From assembly GCA_050250915.1 (NCBI GenBank), contig JBFWNT010000002.1, positions 1-64,000 on the forward strand: 64,000 bases of DNA, given 5' to 3'. This stretch comes from Miltoncostaea sp050250915. GTDB lineage: Bacteria; Actinomycetota; Thermoleophilia; Miltoncostaeales; Miltoncostaeaceae. Below the pieces are notes generated by a model. It did no database searches, was not told the DNA's origin, and saw only the letters and a list, made by a program, of their open reading frames with translations. Made by a program: the position numbers and the translations under genes. Shown in pieces: positions 40,306 through 48,732 of the stretch (position 1 is the first letter of the stretch; the number at the start of each line of letters is the position of its first letter).

Positions 40306-41621
40306 CCGGCGACGACCGCCGCGACGGCGGCCCCGTGCGCATCGGCCTGCTCGGCTGCGGGACGGTCGGCCAGGCCGTGGTGCGCACGCTCATCGACGGC
40401 GGCGCCACCATCGAGCGCGCGTCCGGCCACCGGCTGGAGGTCGCGAAGGTGCTGGTGCGCGACCCCGCCAAGGAGCGCCCGGGGATCGACCCGTCGCTCA
40501 TCACCACCGACCCCGCGGAGATCCTCGACGACCCCACCGTGTCGATCGTGGTGGAGGTGATGGGCGGGCTCGACCCGACCCTCGACCACCTCCAGCGCGC
40601 CATCGCGCGCGGGGCGTCGGTGGTCACGGCCAACAAGCAGCTGCTGTCGCGCCACGGGCCGGAGCTGCTCCAGGCCGCGGAGGCCGCCGGCGCCGAGCTG
40701 CGGTTCGAGGCGTCCGCCTGCGCCGCGATTCCCGTGATCAAGGTGCTGCGCGAGTCGCTGCTGGCGGCCGACATCACCCAGGTCACCGGCATCGTCAACG
40801 GCACCACCAACTTCATCCTCACCGAGATGTCCCGGGGCGGGCTCTCGTACGAGGAGGCGCTGGGGCGGGCCCAGGAGCTCGGTTACGCCGAGGCCGACCC
40901 CACCGAGGACGTCAACGGGGCCGACGCCGCCGCCAAGATGGCGATCCTCTCGTCGATCGCGTTCCACTCGCGGGTGCGGATCGACGACGTGCCGTACGAG
41001 GGCATCGACCGGCTCCAGGCCGAGGACATGGGCCACGCCCGCTCCCTCGGCTTCGTGGTGAAGCTGCTGGGCGTGGCGCGCCTGCTGGACGGCTCGGTGA
41101 GCGTGCGCGTCTACCCGGCGCTCGTGCCGCGCGGCCACCGGCTCGCCGCCATCGAGGGCCCCGACAACGCCGTGCTGCTGGAGTCGCGGGCGACCCGGGA
41201 GATCATGCTGGTGGGCCCCGGCGCGGGCGGCGACGAGACCGCCTCGGCCGTGGTGGCCGACATCCTGTCGATCCTCGGCACCCACCAGGGGTCGTTCCTG
41301 CACAACGCGCTCGTCGACGCCGGCCGCGACGTGGCGCCCCCCGGCGAGGTGGACTCGGCCTTCTACGTGCGGATGGCCGTCGACGACCGGCCGGGCGTGC
41401 TCGCCCGGGTGGCGTCGATCTTCGGCGACGCCGAGCTCTCCATCCGCACCGTGGTGCAGAGCGGCACCGGCGACCAGGCGCGCCTGGTGCTGGTGCTCCA
41501 CAGCGGCTCCGAGGCGCGGATGGCGCGGGCGCTGGAGCGCGTCCGGGCGCTCGACGAGGTGCAGGGCGAGCCGGTGATGCTGCGGGTGCTCGGCTCCGGC
41601 GCGGGGGGCGACGCGCGGTGA
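40302..41621 (+). CDS. hom: Homoserine dehydrogenase
   Basis: Reduces aspartate semialdehyde to homoserine with NAD(P)H, the branch step toward threonine and methionine. The protein is 439 aa: a Rossmann N-terminus with IGLLGCGTVGQAVV, a catalytic domain with GIVNGTTNFILTEMSRGGLS and the signature LGYAEADPTEDVNGADAAAK, and a C-terminal ACT domain (about 350-430, VDDRPGVLARVASIFGDAEL) that in relatives binds threonine for feedback inhibition. The GTG start overlaps the stop of lysA (GTGA). Confidence 0.96.
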   Translation: MTGDDRRDGGPVRIGLLGCGTVGQAVVRTLIDGGATIERASGHRLEVAKVLVRDPAKERPGIDPSLITTDPAEILDDPTVSIVVEVMGGLDPTLDHLQRAIARGASVVTANKQLLSRHGPELLQAAEAAGAELRFEASACAAIPVIKVLRESLLAADITQVTGIVNGTTNFILTEMSRGGLSYEEALGRAQELGYAEADPTEDVNGADAAAKMAILSSIAFHSRVRIDDVPYEGIDRLQAEDMGHARSLGFVVKLLGVARLLDGSVSVRVYPALVPRGHRLAAIEGPDNAVLLESRATREIMLVGPGAGGDETASAVVADILSILGTHQGSFLHNALVDAGRDVAPPGEVDSAFYVRMAVDDRPGVLARVASIFGDAELSIRTVVQSGTGDQARLVLVLHSGSEARMARALERVRALDEVQGEPVMLRVLGSGAGGDAR

Positions 41622-42664
41622 CGCCACTCATCGAGCGCTACCGCGACTTCCTGCCGGTCGGCCCGGACACGCCGATCGTGTCGCTGGGGGAGGGCGGGAC
41701 GCCGCTCGTACCGCTGCCCCGGCTGTCGGAGCGCTACGGCATCCAGGTCCACGCGAAGCTCGAGGGGATGAACCCCACCGGGTCGTTCAAGGACCGCGGC
41801 ATGACGATGGCGGTCTCGAAGGCCGTCGAGGAGGGCGCCACCGCCGTCATCTGCGCGTCCACCGGCAACACCTCCGCCTCGGCCGCCGCCTACGCCGCCC
41901 GCGCCGGCCTGACCGCAGCCGTCGTGATCCCGGAGGGCAAGATCGCCGCCGGCAAGCTGGCCCAGGCCCTGGCCCACGGCGCCCGGGTGCTCGCGCTGGA
42001 CGGGTCGTTCGACGACGCGCTGACGGTGGTGCGCGAGCTGGTGGACCGCCACCCCATCGCCCTGGTCAACAGCCTCAACGAGTACCGCATCGACGGGCAG
42101 CGGACCGGGGCCTTCGAGGTGTGCGACGACCTGGGCGACGCGCCCGACGTCCTGTGCATCCCGGTCGGCAACGCCGGCAACATCTCGGCGTACTGGCTGG
42201 GGTTCCAGGCATATCGCGAGGCGGAGCGCGCGCGGAGGCTGCCGCGGCTCTACGGCTTCCAGGCCGCGGGCGCCGCGCCGCTGGTGGAGGGACACACGAT
42301 CGCCCGCCCCGAGACCGTCGCCACCGCCATCCGCATCGGCAACCCCGCCCGGGGCGGCCAGGCGCTCGACGCGATGCGCGAGTCGGGCGGCGCCGTGGCG
42401 GCGGTGAGCGACTCCCAGATCCTCGCGGCCTACCGGATGCTGGCGTCCGAGGAGGGCGTGTTCTGCGAGCCGGCGTCGGCGGCGTCGGTCGCGGGACTCA
42501 TCCAGCGCGCCGAGGCGGGGGAGTTCGCCCGCGGCGAGACCGTCGTCTGCGTGCTCACCGGTCACGGCCTGAAGGACCCGGACACGGCGATCGTCGACGC
42601 CGAGCCGGTCCGCCGCCTCCCCGCCGACCTGGACGCGGTCGAGGAGGGGGTGTTCGGCCCGTGA
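41618..42664 (+). CDS. thrC: Threonine synthase
   Basis: PLP enzyme that converts O-phosphohomoserine to threonine. It is 348 aa, the shorter class typical of actinobacteria and Gram-positives. The PLP lysine K58 is in GSFKDRGM; CASTGNTSASAAAYA forms the phosphate-binding part, and IPVGNAGNISAYWLGF contains the second PLP loop. The start is GTG overlapping the hom stop (GTGA), and its own stop overlaps the thrB start, so the threonine genes are translated in a coupled chain. Confidence 0.96.
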   Translation: MTPLIERYRDFLPVGPDTPIVSLGEGGTPLVPLPRLSERYGIQVHAKLEGMNPTGSFKDRGMTMAVSKAVEEGATAVICASTGNTSASAAAYAARAGLTAAVVIPEGKIAAGKLAQALAHGARVLALDGSFDDALTVVRELVDRHPIALVNSLNEYRIDGQRTGAFEVCDDLGDAPDVLCIPVGNAGNISAYWLGFQAYREAERARRLPRLYGFQAAGAAPLVEGHTIARPETVATAIRIGNPARGGQALDAMRESGGAVAAVSDSQILAAYRMLASEEGVFCEPASAASVAGLIQRAEAGEFARGETVVCVLTGHGLKDPDTAIVDAEPVRRLPADLDAVEEGVFGP

Positions 42665-43596
42665 CCACCCCGCTCGAGTCCCTCACCGTCAGCGCCCCGG
42701 CCACCTCGGCCAACCTCGGCCCCGGGTTCGACTGCCTCGCCGTCGCCCTCGACCTGGGGAACGCGGTGGTGGTGCAGCGCCGCCCCGGCCCGCTGGAAGT
42801 GACGGTCACGGGGGAGGGCGCCAGCGAGCTGGCCGAGGACGCCTCCAACCTCTTCTGCCGCGCGCTCGCCACCGGCCTCGGGTCGCTCGACGGCCTGCAC
42901 GTCGAATGCCGCAACCGCATCCCACTGGGCCGCGGGCTGGGCTCGTCGGCGGCGGCCGTGTGCGCGGGCCTGGTGGCCGCGAACGCCCTGGGCGGCCTGC
43001 GCTGGACGCCCGACGACCTGCTGCGGCGCGCCACCGAGATCGAGGGCCACGCCGACAACGCGGCCGCCTGCCTCACCGGCGGCATGATCGCCGTCGGCCC
43101 CGGTCCGGTCGCGCGGCCGGTGCCGGTGCCCGACGACCTGGGCTTCGTGGCCGTCGTCCCCGAGAGCCGCACCTCCACCACCGCCGCGCGGCGGGCGCTG
43201 CCCGCGCAGGTGCCGCTCCAGGACGCCTCCGACACCCTCGCCAACGCCGTCGGCCTGGCCCTGGCGCTGGCGGAGGGGCGGATGGACGACCTGCCCGAGG
43301 TGCTCCAGGACCGGCTCCACGAGCCGTACCGGGGGCCGATGGTGGCGGGCATCGACGAGATCCGGGCGGTGGTGGACGGCCGCGACTGCCTGGGCGCCAC
43401 CATCTCCGGCTCGGGGCCCACGATGCTGCTGTGGTGCCGGCGAGAGTTCTCCGACCGCGTCGTCGACGCGGCCGCGGAGGCCCTGCGCCGGGCGCACGTG
43501 ACCGGCACCGTCCGGCCGTGCCGGCCCACCCCGGTCGGCGTCCGCGCCCGCTGGACGGGGGGCGCCGACCTGCGCCTGGCGCGCGCGGTGGGGTGA
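42661..43596 (+). CDS. thrB: Homoserine kinase
   Basis: GHMP-family kinase (311 aa) that phosphorylates homoserine with ATP, feeding ThrC. The family blocks are TSANLGPGFDCLAVALDL at the N-terminus, the ATP loop IPLGRGLGSSAAAVCAGLVA (Pro-x3-Gly-Leu-Gly-Ser-Ser-Ala) and the C-terminal GATISGSGPTMLLWC. Starts with GTG overlapping the thrC stop; its stop overlaps the next GTG. Confidence 0.95.
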   Translation: MTTPLESLTVSAPATSANLGPGFDCLAVALDLGNAVVVQRRPGPLEVTVTGEGASELAEDASNLFCRALATGLGSLDGLHVECRNRIPLGRGLGSSAAAVCAGLVAANALGGLRWTPDDLLRRATEIEGHADNAAACLTGGMIAVGPGPVARPVPVPDDLGFVAVVPESRTSTTAARRALPAQVPLQDASDTLANAVGLALALAEGRMDDLPEVLQDRLHEPYRGPMVAGIDEIRAVVDGRDCLGATISGSGPTMLLWCRREFSDRVVDAAAEALRRAHVTGTVRPCRPTPVGVRARWTGGADLRLARAVG

Positions 43597-44465
43597 CCGC
43601 GGGCGCCGGCCTGCGCTGGCACCACGCGCGGGGCGTCATCGACTGCGGCCGCGGCCGCCTGGTCGGCATCGTGAACGCCAACCCCGACTCGTTCTCGGAC
43701 GCGGGCGCCCACGCCGGCACGGAGGCGGCGATCGCCCACGGCCGGCGCCTCGCCGCGGAGGGCGCCGACGTGGTCGAGGTGGGGGGCGAGTCGCTCCGCT
43801 TCTCCGAGCACACGCCGGTCGACGTGGAGGCCGGCCGGGTGGTGCCGGTCATCCGGGCGCTCGCCGCGGAGCTGGACGTCCCGGTCGCGGTGGACACGTT
43901 CAAGCCGGAGGTCGCGCGGGCCGGCATCGCCGCGGGCGCGTCGATCCTCAACGACCCCACCGGCCTGCGCGATCCGGGGATGGCGGCGGTCGCCGCCGAG
44001 GGGGACGTGGGCGTGGTGCTGACGCACTTCTTCGGCGAGCCCAAGGTCCGCCCCACGAGCTTCCCGGACGTCGACGTGCCGCAGGCCGTGGTGGCGTGGG
44101 CGCACGAGGCGCTGGCGCGGGCGGGCGCGGCGGGGATCCCGCCGGAGCGGATCGTCGTCGACCCGGGTGTGGGGCTCGGCAAGTCGCCGCCCCAGGACCT
44201 CGAGCTGCTGCGGCGCATCGACGAGGTCGTGGCCGTCGGCCGCCCCGTGTTCGTCCCCATCTCCAACAAGAAGGTGCTGGGGGCGTTGACCGGGCTGCTC
44301 GCCCCCGACCGGTTGCCTGCGACCACCGCCGCCATGACGTGGTGCCGGGCGCGTGGCGCCACCGTGTTCCGGGTACACGACGTGGGGTTCCTCCGGTCCG
44401 CGATGGACGTGGCCGACGCGCTCGTCACAGGGACACCCGCCCGCTGGCACGACGTTCCGAAGTGA
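43593..44465 (+). CDS. folP: Dihydropteroate synthase-like protein
   Basis: A 290-aa TIM barrel of the dihydropteroate synthase (pterin-binding) family, which joins pterin pyrophosphate to p-aminobenzoate in folate synthesis. Conserved pieces: NPDSFSDAG, VDTFKPEV (Asp), ILNDPTGLRD (Asn), DPGVGLGKSPPQDLELL, SNKK (Lys) and FRVHDV (Arg, His). Two loops depart from the norm: the first loop reads NANPDSF where NVTPDSF is usual, and the second reads GGESLRFSEHTPV where GGESTRPGA is usual. It may be a true but divergent FolP or a FolP2-like paralogue with another substrate. It sits at the end of the threonine operon with a GTGA overlap; no other folate gene is near. Confidence 0.82.
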   Translation: MTAGAGLRWHHARGVIDCGRGRLVGIVNANPDSFSDAGAHAGTEAAIAHGRRLAAEGADVVEVGGESLRFSEHTPVDVEAGRVVPVIRALAAELDVPVAVDTFKPEVARAGIAAGASILNDPTGLRDPGMAAVAAEGDVGVVLTHFFGEPKVRPTSFPDVDVPQAVVAWAHEALARAGAAGIPPERIVVDPGVGLGKSPPQDLELLRRIDEVVAVGRPVFVPISNKKVLGALTGLLAPDRLPATTAAMTWCRARGATVFRVHDVGFLRSAMDVADALVTGTPARWHDVPK

Positions 44466-44528
44466 TCCGGGCCGGTGTAGCCTCGAAAGAGGGGGATCCG
44501 TTCTGCACGCTCCAGGGAGGGGCAGGCA
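44466..44528 (+). promoter_or_regulatory. Leader of the transaldolase-glpX unit
   Basis: A 63-nt spacer after folP. It contains TAGCCT (44478-44483), a -10-like hexamer, and the strong ribosome site AGGGAGGGG just before the ATG. The gap and the hexamer suggest that a new transcript can start here. A -35 is not clear. Confidence 0.4.
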
Positions 44529-45188
44529 ATGAAGCTCTTCGTCGACACGGCCGACCTGGCCGACATCGAGACGATCGCCGGCTGGGGCGTCCTGGCCGGC
44601 GTCACCACCAACCCGACGCTCCTCGGCAAGGTCGAGGGTGAGCCGGACGACATCTACCGCCGGGTCTGCGAGCTCGTCGACGGACCCGTGTCCGCCGAGG
44701 TCGTGGCCGAGGCGCGCGGCGACATGGTCCAGGAGGGGAAGCGGCTGGCCGCGATCCACCCGAACATCGTCGTGAAGCTGCCGATGTCGGCCGAGGGGCT
44801 GGCCGCCACGAGCGCCCTCGCGAAGGAGTCGATCCGGGTCAACATGACCCTGGTGTTCACGGCCCCGCAGGCGCTGCTGGCGTCGTCGGCCGGCGCGGCG
44901 TTCGTCTCGCCGTTCCTGGGCCGCTTCGACGACATCGGCGAGGATGGCCTGGAGCACCTGCGCGAGATCGTCGAGGCGCTCGAGGCCTCCCTGTACGACA
45001 CCGAGGTGATCACCGCGTCGGTGCGCAACCCGGTGCACGTGACGGAGGCGGCCCGGATGGGCGCCCACATCGCCACGATCCCCCCGAAGGTCTTCTACCA
45101 GATGCTCCAGCACCCGCTGACGCAGAAGGGGATCGAGACCTTCACCGACGACTACCAGGCCCGCCTCGCGCGCGGCGCGAAGGCCTAG
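44529..45188 (+). CDS. fsa: Fructose-6-phosphate aldolase / small transaldolase
   Basis: Class I aldolase of the small transaldolase subfamily (219 aa, decamer-type TalC/Fsa). It either transfers dihydroxyacetone units in the pentose phosphate pathway or splits fructose 6-phosphate. Typical blocks are MKLFVDTADLADIETIAGWG, GVTTNPTLL, IVVKLPMSAEGL with Schiff-base lysine K83, SPFLGRFDDIGEDG and the ending HPLTQKGIETFTDDY. Which of the two activities dominates cannot be read with certainty. It is followed by glpX after 3 nt, so the two serve central sugar phosphate metabolism together. Confidence 0.92.
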   Translation: MKLFVDTADLADIETIAGWGVLAGVTTNPTLLGKVEGEPDDIYRRVCELVDGPVSAEVVAEARGDMVQEGKRLAAIHPNIVVKLPMSAEGLAATSALAKESIRVNMTLVFTAPQALLASSAGAAFVSPFLGRFDDIGEDGLEHLREIVEALEASLYDTEVITASVRNPVHVTEAARMGAHIATIPPKVFYQMLQHPLTQKGIETFTDDYQARLARGAKA

Positions 45189-45191
45189 CCG

Positions 45192-46178
45192 GTGGCGATC
45201 TCGCAGGACACCTGGAAGCACAACGTCCGCGCCGTCGGCTTCCTGAAGGTCACCGAGCGCGCGGCGATCGAGTCGGCCCGCTGGCTGGGCCGCGGGGACA
45301 ACCACGCCGCCGACCAGGCCGCCGTGGACGCCATGCGCGCCGAGCTGGGCGCGATGCCCATCAACGGGACGGTGGTCATCGGCGAGGGGCAGAAGGACGA
45401 GGCCCCGGAGCTGTACGTGGGGGAGGTCCTCGGGGACGGGGGCATGACCTGCGAGATCGCGGTCGATCCCCTCGAGGGCACCGACCTGGTGGCCCGCGGC
45501 GACAGCGGCGCGGTGGCCATCTGCGCCATCGGCGAGCCCGGCGGCCTGCTGCCGGCCCCGGACATCTACATGCAGAAGCTCGTGGTGGGCGCCAGCGCGA
45601 AGGGGCGGGTGGACATCAACGCCCCCATCCGCGAGACCATCGAGATCGTGGCCCGCTGCAACGGCCGCGCGGTGCGCGACACCACGGTCATCGTGCTCGA
45701 CCGGCCGCGGCACGCGGACCTCATCCAGGAGATCCGCGACGCCGGCGCCCGCATCCGCCTGATCCCCGACGGCGACATCACCGCCAGCCTGTCGGTGGCC
45801 GTCCGCGGCACCGGCGACCACCTCTACGTGGGCATGGGGGGCTCCACGGAGGGGGTCATCACCGCCGCCGCGCTCGAGTGCCTGGGCGCCGAGATCCAGG
45901 CGAAGATGGCGCCGCGCCACGACGAGGACCTGGCCAAGATGGCCGAGTTCGGCATGCACGACGCCGCGACGGTCTACGGCACCCGCGACCTGGCGCCCAG
46001 CCCGCTGTACGTGATCGCCACCGGCGTGACCGACGGCAACCTGCTGAAGGGCGTGCGCTATTTCGCGGACGGGGCGCGAACGCACTCGATCGTGATGGAC
46101 TTGGTGGGGAACACCGTGCGCTTCGTTGACACGGTGCACCTCCTCTCTCCGGCGATCATCCGGGAGATCCACCTCTAG
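45192..46178 (+). CDS. glpX: Class II fructose-1,6-bisphosphatase
   Basis: Gluconeogenic phosphatase of the GlpX type (328 aa) hydrolysing fructose 1,6-bisphosphate to fructose 6-phosphate. Metal- and substrate-binding blocks are GEGQKDEAPELYVGE, DPLEGTDLVARGDSGAVAIC, RLIPDGDITASLSVA, GMGGSTEGVITAAALECLGA and TGVTDGNLLKGVRYF. GlpX is the usual FBPase in actinobacteria. The GTG start is 3 nt after the transaldolase stop, which makes co-translation likely. Confidence 0.95.
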   Translation: MAISQDTWKHNVRAVGFLKVTERAAIESARWLGRGDNHAADQAAVDAMRAELGAMPINGTVVIGEGQKDEAPELYVGEVLGDGGMTCEIAVDPLEGTDLVARGDSGAVAICAIGEPGGLLPAPDIYMQKLVVGASAKGRVDINAPIRETIEIVARCNGRAVRDTTVIVLDRPRHADLIQEIRDAGARIRLIPDGDITASLSVAVRGTGDHLYVGMGGSTEGVITAAALECLGAEIQAKMAPRHDEDLAKMAEFGMHDAATVYGTRDLAPSPLYVIATGVTDGNLLKGVRYFADGARTHSIVMDLVGNTVRFVDTVHLLSPAIIREIHL

Positions 46179-46204
46179 GAGCCCTCGTTGGGAGGCTTCA
46201 GGAC

Positions 46205-46516
46205 ATGAGTGACGACAGCGACTTCCCCTTCTCCTTCGCGTTCGGCGAGGGGGCGGGGGAGGAGTTCAAGGAGCGCCTCAAGGAGTTGATGCGCGCCCAG
46301 CGCGAGGCGTTCGAGGAGATGCAGGCCGAGTCCGGCGGGCAGCCCCTGACCGGCGTCGACCGCTGGCAGGTCATCCAACAGGCCGTGGTGATGACGTCCG
46401 CGGGATTGCGGGCGCTCCAGCCGCAGGCCACGCCGGACGATGCCGCCGATGCGATGGGCCTGCTCTTCGCCCGGTCCCTCGCGGCGCTCCAGGGGGCGCT
46501 CCACCCCTCCGACTGA
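46205..46516 (+). CDS. Hypothetical protein, 103 aa
   Basis: Small acidic soluble protein, mostly helical: FKERLKELMRAQREAFEEMQ, WQVIQQAVVMTSAGLRALQ, and DAADAMGLLFARSLAALQGA. Not recognised. The ATG has a good GGGAGG site, 26 nt after glpX, so it may be the last gene of that operon. A G+C-rich run follows, and the end of the convergent coiled-coil gene overlaps a 12-bp palindrome. Confidence 0.7.
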   Translation: MSDDSDFPFSFAFGEGAGEEFKERLKELMRAQREAFEEMQAESGGQPLTGVDRWQVIQQAVVMTSAGLRALQPQATPDDAADAMGLLFARSLAALQGALHPSD

Positions 46517-46552
46517 CCCGCGGGGGGCCCGCCCTGGCGGCGCCCACCATCA

Positions 46553-46564
46553 GCTCAGCTGAGC
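46553..46564. repeat. 12-bp palindrome between convergent genes
   Basis: GCTCAGCTGAGC is a perfect palindrome covering the stop codon of the minus-strand coiled-coil gene. It may aid termination from one or both sides. Confidence 0.35.
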
Positions 46565-46911
46565 GGCGCCTCGTGCCGTCCGTTCATCTGGCCGCCGAGG
46601 TGCAGCTCCACGCTGGCGCCGCGCAGCATGTCCGCCGTCGTCTCGGCGAAGTGACGCAGGTTGCGCACCTCGGTGGTCAGCTCGGCGATCTGGTCGTGGG
46701 TCGACCGCCAGCTCGTCCCGATCAGGTCGACCAGCCGCTCCATGTCCTCCACGAGCGCCTGGCGCTCCCGGGCGGCGTCCTGCGCGAGCGCCGTGCGCAG
46801 GCTGTCCATGTCGCGCTCGCGCTCGCGCGCCCGGGCCCGGATCTGCTGCAGGTCGTCCTCGAGGCGGCGGACCGCCTCCAGCACCTCCTGCGGCGTCTGC
46901 GCCCTCGTCAC
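46555..46911 (-). CDS. Coiled-coil protein, 118 aa
   Basis: Soluble protein that is nearly all helix, with heptad-like spacing from about residue 5 to 95 (EVLEAVRRLEDDLQQIRARA, RQALVEDMERLVDLIGTSWR and IAELTTEVRNLRHFAETTAD). No enzyme motif. It is probably a structural or adaptor protein. The GTG start overlaps the stop of the 153-aa gene (GTGA), so these two unknown genes form a pair. Confidence 0.7.
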   Translation of the reverse strand: MTRAQTPQEVLEAVRRLEDDLQQIRARARERERDMDSLRTALAQDAARERQALVEDMERLVDLIGTSWRSTHDQIAELTTEVRNLRHFAETTADMLRGASVELHLGGQMNGRHEAPLS

Positions 46912-47369
46912 CGCCGGTACGCCCTCCCGGACCAGTCCGGGAGGGCGGGCTCGACGGCGGCCGGCTGCCCGGTGGTGGCGCTGCGGTACCGGAAACCGTG
47001 TGCCTCGTCCCAGACCGGGATGATCCGCCCGTCCGTGATCTGCTGGTCGATCCACGCGCCGCGGAAGATCAGCCGCCGCAGCCAGTGGACCACGTCGCGC
47101 CCCTTCCACTCGAGCGCGGCGCCGTGGGCCGCGATGTGCGCGGCGAGCGGGCTCGACGGCCGCGCGATGCGCCCGTGGGCGGCCAGCGCGACCAGGTCGC
47201 GCAGCTCCGCGGGGCCCAGCGCGGCGCGGGGGAGCAGACCCAGCCGCACGGCGGCGGCCCCGGTCCGCGACGCGAAGTCGTCGGAATTGAACCGGAAGCG
47301 GACGCCCTCGATCTCGACCGCGAAGTCGTGGCCGCTCGAGTAGTCGGGTGAGAGGGGCGCCTGACCCAT
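46908..47369 (-). CDS. Hypothetical protein, 153 aa
   Basis: Soluble protein with a beta N-terminus (FAVEIEGVRFRFNSDDFASR), a helical middle and a C-terminal part with several aromatic residues (EWKGRDVVHWLRRLIFRGAW, IIPVWDEAHGFRYRS). I do not recognise it. It is first in a two-gene unit with the coiled-coil protein and has a leaderless-type start. Confidence 0.7.
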   Translation of the reverse strand: MGQAPLSPDYSSGHDFAVEIEGVRFRFNSDDFASRTGAAAVRLGLLPRAALGPAELRDLVALAAHGRIARPSSPLAAHIAAHGAALEWKGRDVVHWLRRLIFRGAWIDQQITDGRIIPVWDEAHGFRYRSATTGQPAAVEPALPDWSGRAYRR

Positions 47370-47376
47370 CGGCCCG

Positions 47377-47382
47377 AATGTA
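47377..47382 (-). promoter_or_regulatory. -10 hexamer of the 153-aa gene (leaderless type)
   Basis: On the minus strand TACATT is followed by 7 nt and the ATG. The 135-bp divergent region beyond also has the inverted repeat GTCAG/CTGAC (47404-47419), which could bind a regulator. Confidence 0.45.
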
Positions 47383-47504
47383 GCAACGGGGGTCGGACGG
47401 CCTGTCAGACCCGCCTGACGGCCACGGATCCCGTCCCTCCGGACGCCCCTTCCTCGACCCCCGTCCAGGTGAATCGGGCGTCTCCGGTTGGTTGCATCCC
47501 GCCC

Positions 47505-47948
47505 GTGAGCGCCCGAGCCGTGGCACTTCTCGTCGTGCTGGCCCTGGCGGTCGCCGGCTGCGGCGGTGGCACCGACGCTGTTCCGGAGGCCTCCGGCGAC
47601 GGGTCGCGCGTGGCCGCGGCCGCCGTGCTGCGCGACGCCTTCACCAACGTCTCCACCGCCGCGGACGGGCTCGACACGTGCGGCAGCCGCCAGTGCCTGC
47701 GCGGCATGGGCCGCGACCTGCGCGCCGCCGCCGACGACGCGGTCGAGCGGCTGGAGGGCCTCGACACCCGCCCGCTGCCCGCCTGCTACGCCAATGCGAT
47801 CGAGCAGGCCACCCGGGCGATGACGGCCTACCGCAGGGCCGGGATCGCCTTCCAGGGCGTGGACGCGGCCGCCGCCCAGGCCGCGATCAGCCGCGCCGGC
47901 CGGTTCGAGGCCGGCGTCACGCGCAGCATCGCCACCTGCGCCGCCTAG
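47505..47948 (+). CDS. Lipoprotein, 147 aa
   Basis: Exported lipoprotein: signal peptide LLVVLALAVAGC with lipidated C19, a short Gly/Asp-rich linker and an all-helical domain with four cysteines (DTCGSRQCLRG, LPACYANAIEQ and IATCAA at the end). Not recognised. The frame is open a little further upstream, but the GTG at 47505 gives a proper signal peptide. Its stop overlaps the stop of the convergent hydrolase by 4 nt. Confidence 0.7.
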   Translation: MSARAVALLVVLALAVAGCGGGTDAVPEASGDGSRVAAAAVLRDAFTNVSTAADGLDTCGSRQCLRGMGRDLRAAADDAVERLEGLDTRPLPACYANAIEQATRAMTAYRRAGIAFQGVDAAAAQAAISRAGRFEAGVTRSIATCAA

Positions 47949-48724
47949 GAGACCGTCGCCAGGAAGCCGAGGGTGACCTCGGTGAAGCGGTCGGGATCCT
48001 CGTTGAACCCGGCGTGGGACAGGCCGTCAAGGATCCGCAGCTCGGCGCCGGGGATCCCCCCGGCCAGGGCGGTGGCGGAGCGCACGGGCGTCAGCTGGTC
48101 CCGGTCGCCGGCGGTCACGAGGGTGGGAACCCGGATCCCTGACAGCAGGTCGCCGGCGTCGTGGCCGTCGACCGCCTCGACCTGGGCGCGGAAGCCCGCG
48201 AGCGGCTGGGGCGGGCGGCTCCGCGCGATCGCGCCGAACTCCTCCAGCACCTCGGGCCGCGTCGCGTACATCTCCGCCGTGAACGCCCACGGGAAGATCC
48301 CCTCCACCACGGCGTCGGCGACCGTCGGCATGGCCGCCGCGAGCGTCGACCAGGAGGCCAGCACGGCACGCATGTAGGCGTCGGTCGTGACCCACCCGCT
48401 GTGCAGGCCCAGGCTCGCGACCCGCTCGGGATGCCGGGCGGCGAGCTGGGTGGCCACGGCGGCGCCGAGGGACACGCCCGCCACGTGGGCGCGCGCGATG
48501 CCGAGCGCGTCGAGCAGGGCGGCCACCTCGTCGGCCTGGCGGGCCGTGGACGTCGCCCCGGCCGGGGGCGGGGAGAGGCCCACGCCCGGCAGGTCGACGG
48601 AGATGCACCGGAACCGCTCCGCGTAGGCGGGCACCTGGAAGCCCCAGCACGACAGGTCGGCCCCCAGGCAGGGCAGCAGCACCAGGGGCGGCCCGTCGCC
48701 CGCGATCTCGTGGTTCAGGGGCAC
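47945..48724 (-). CDS. Alpha/beta hydrolase
   Basis: An alpha/beta-fold hydrolase (259 aa) resembling 3-oxoadipate enol-lactonase and related esterases. Motifs: PLVLLPCLGADLSCWGFQV (oxyanion strand), VDLPGVGLS, nucleophile elbow GVSLGAAV (Ser), VTAGDRDQLTP (Asp) and DGLSHAGFNEDP (His). The GTG at 48724 is the likely start, 8 nt after the cupin gene stop, and probably uses translational coupling. Substrate unknown; with a cupin partner a small catabolic step is conceivable. Confidence 0.85.
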   Translation of the reverse strand: MPLNHEIAGDGPPLVLLPCLGADLSCWGFQVPAYAERFRCISVDLPGVGLSPPPAGATSTARQADEVAALLDALGIARAHVAGVSLGAAVATQLAARHPERVASLGLHSGWVTTDAYMRAVLASWSTLAAAMPTVADAVVEGIFPWAFTAEMYATRPEVLEEFGAIARSRPPQPLAGFRAQVEAVDGHDAGDLLSGIRVPTLVTAGDRDQLTPVRSATALAGGIPGAELRILDGLSHAGFNEDPDRFTEVTLGFLATVS

Positions 48725-48732
48725 CGGCCGGA

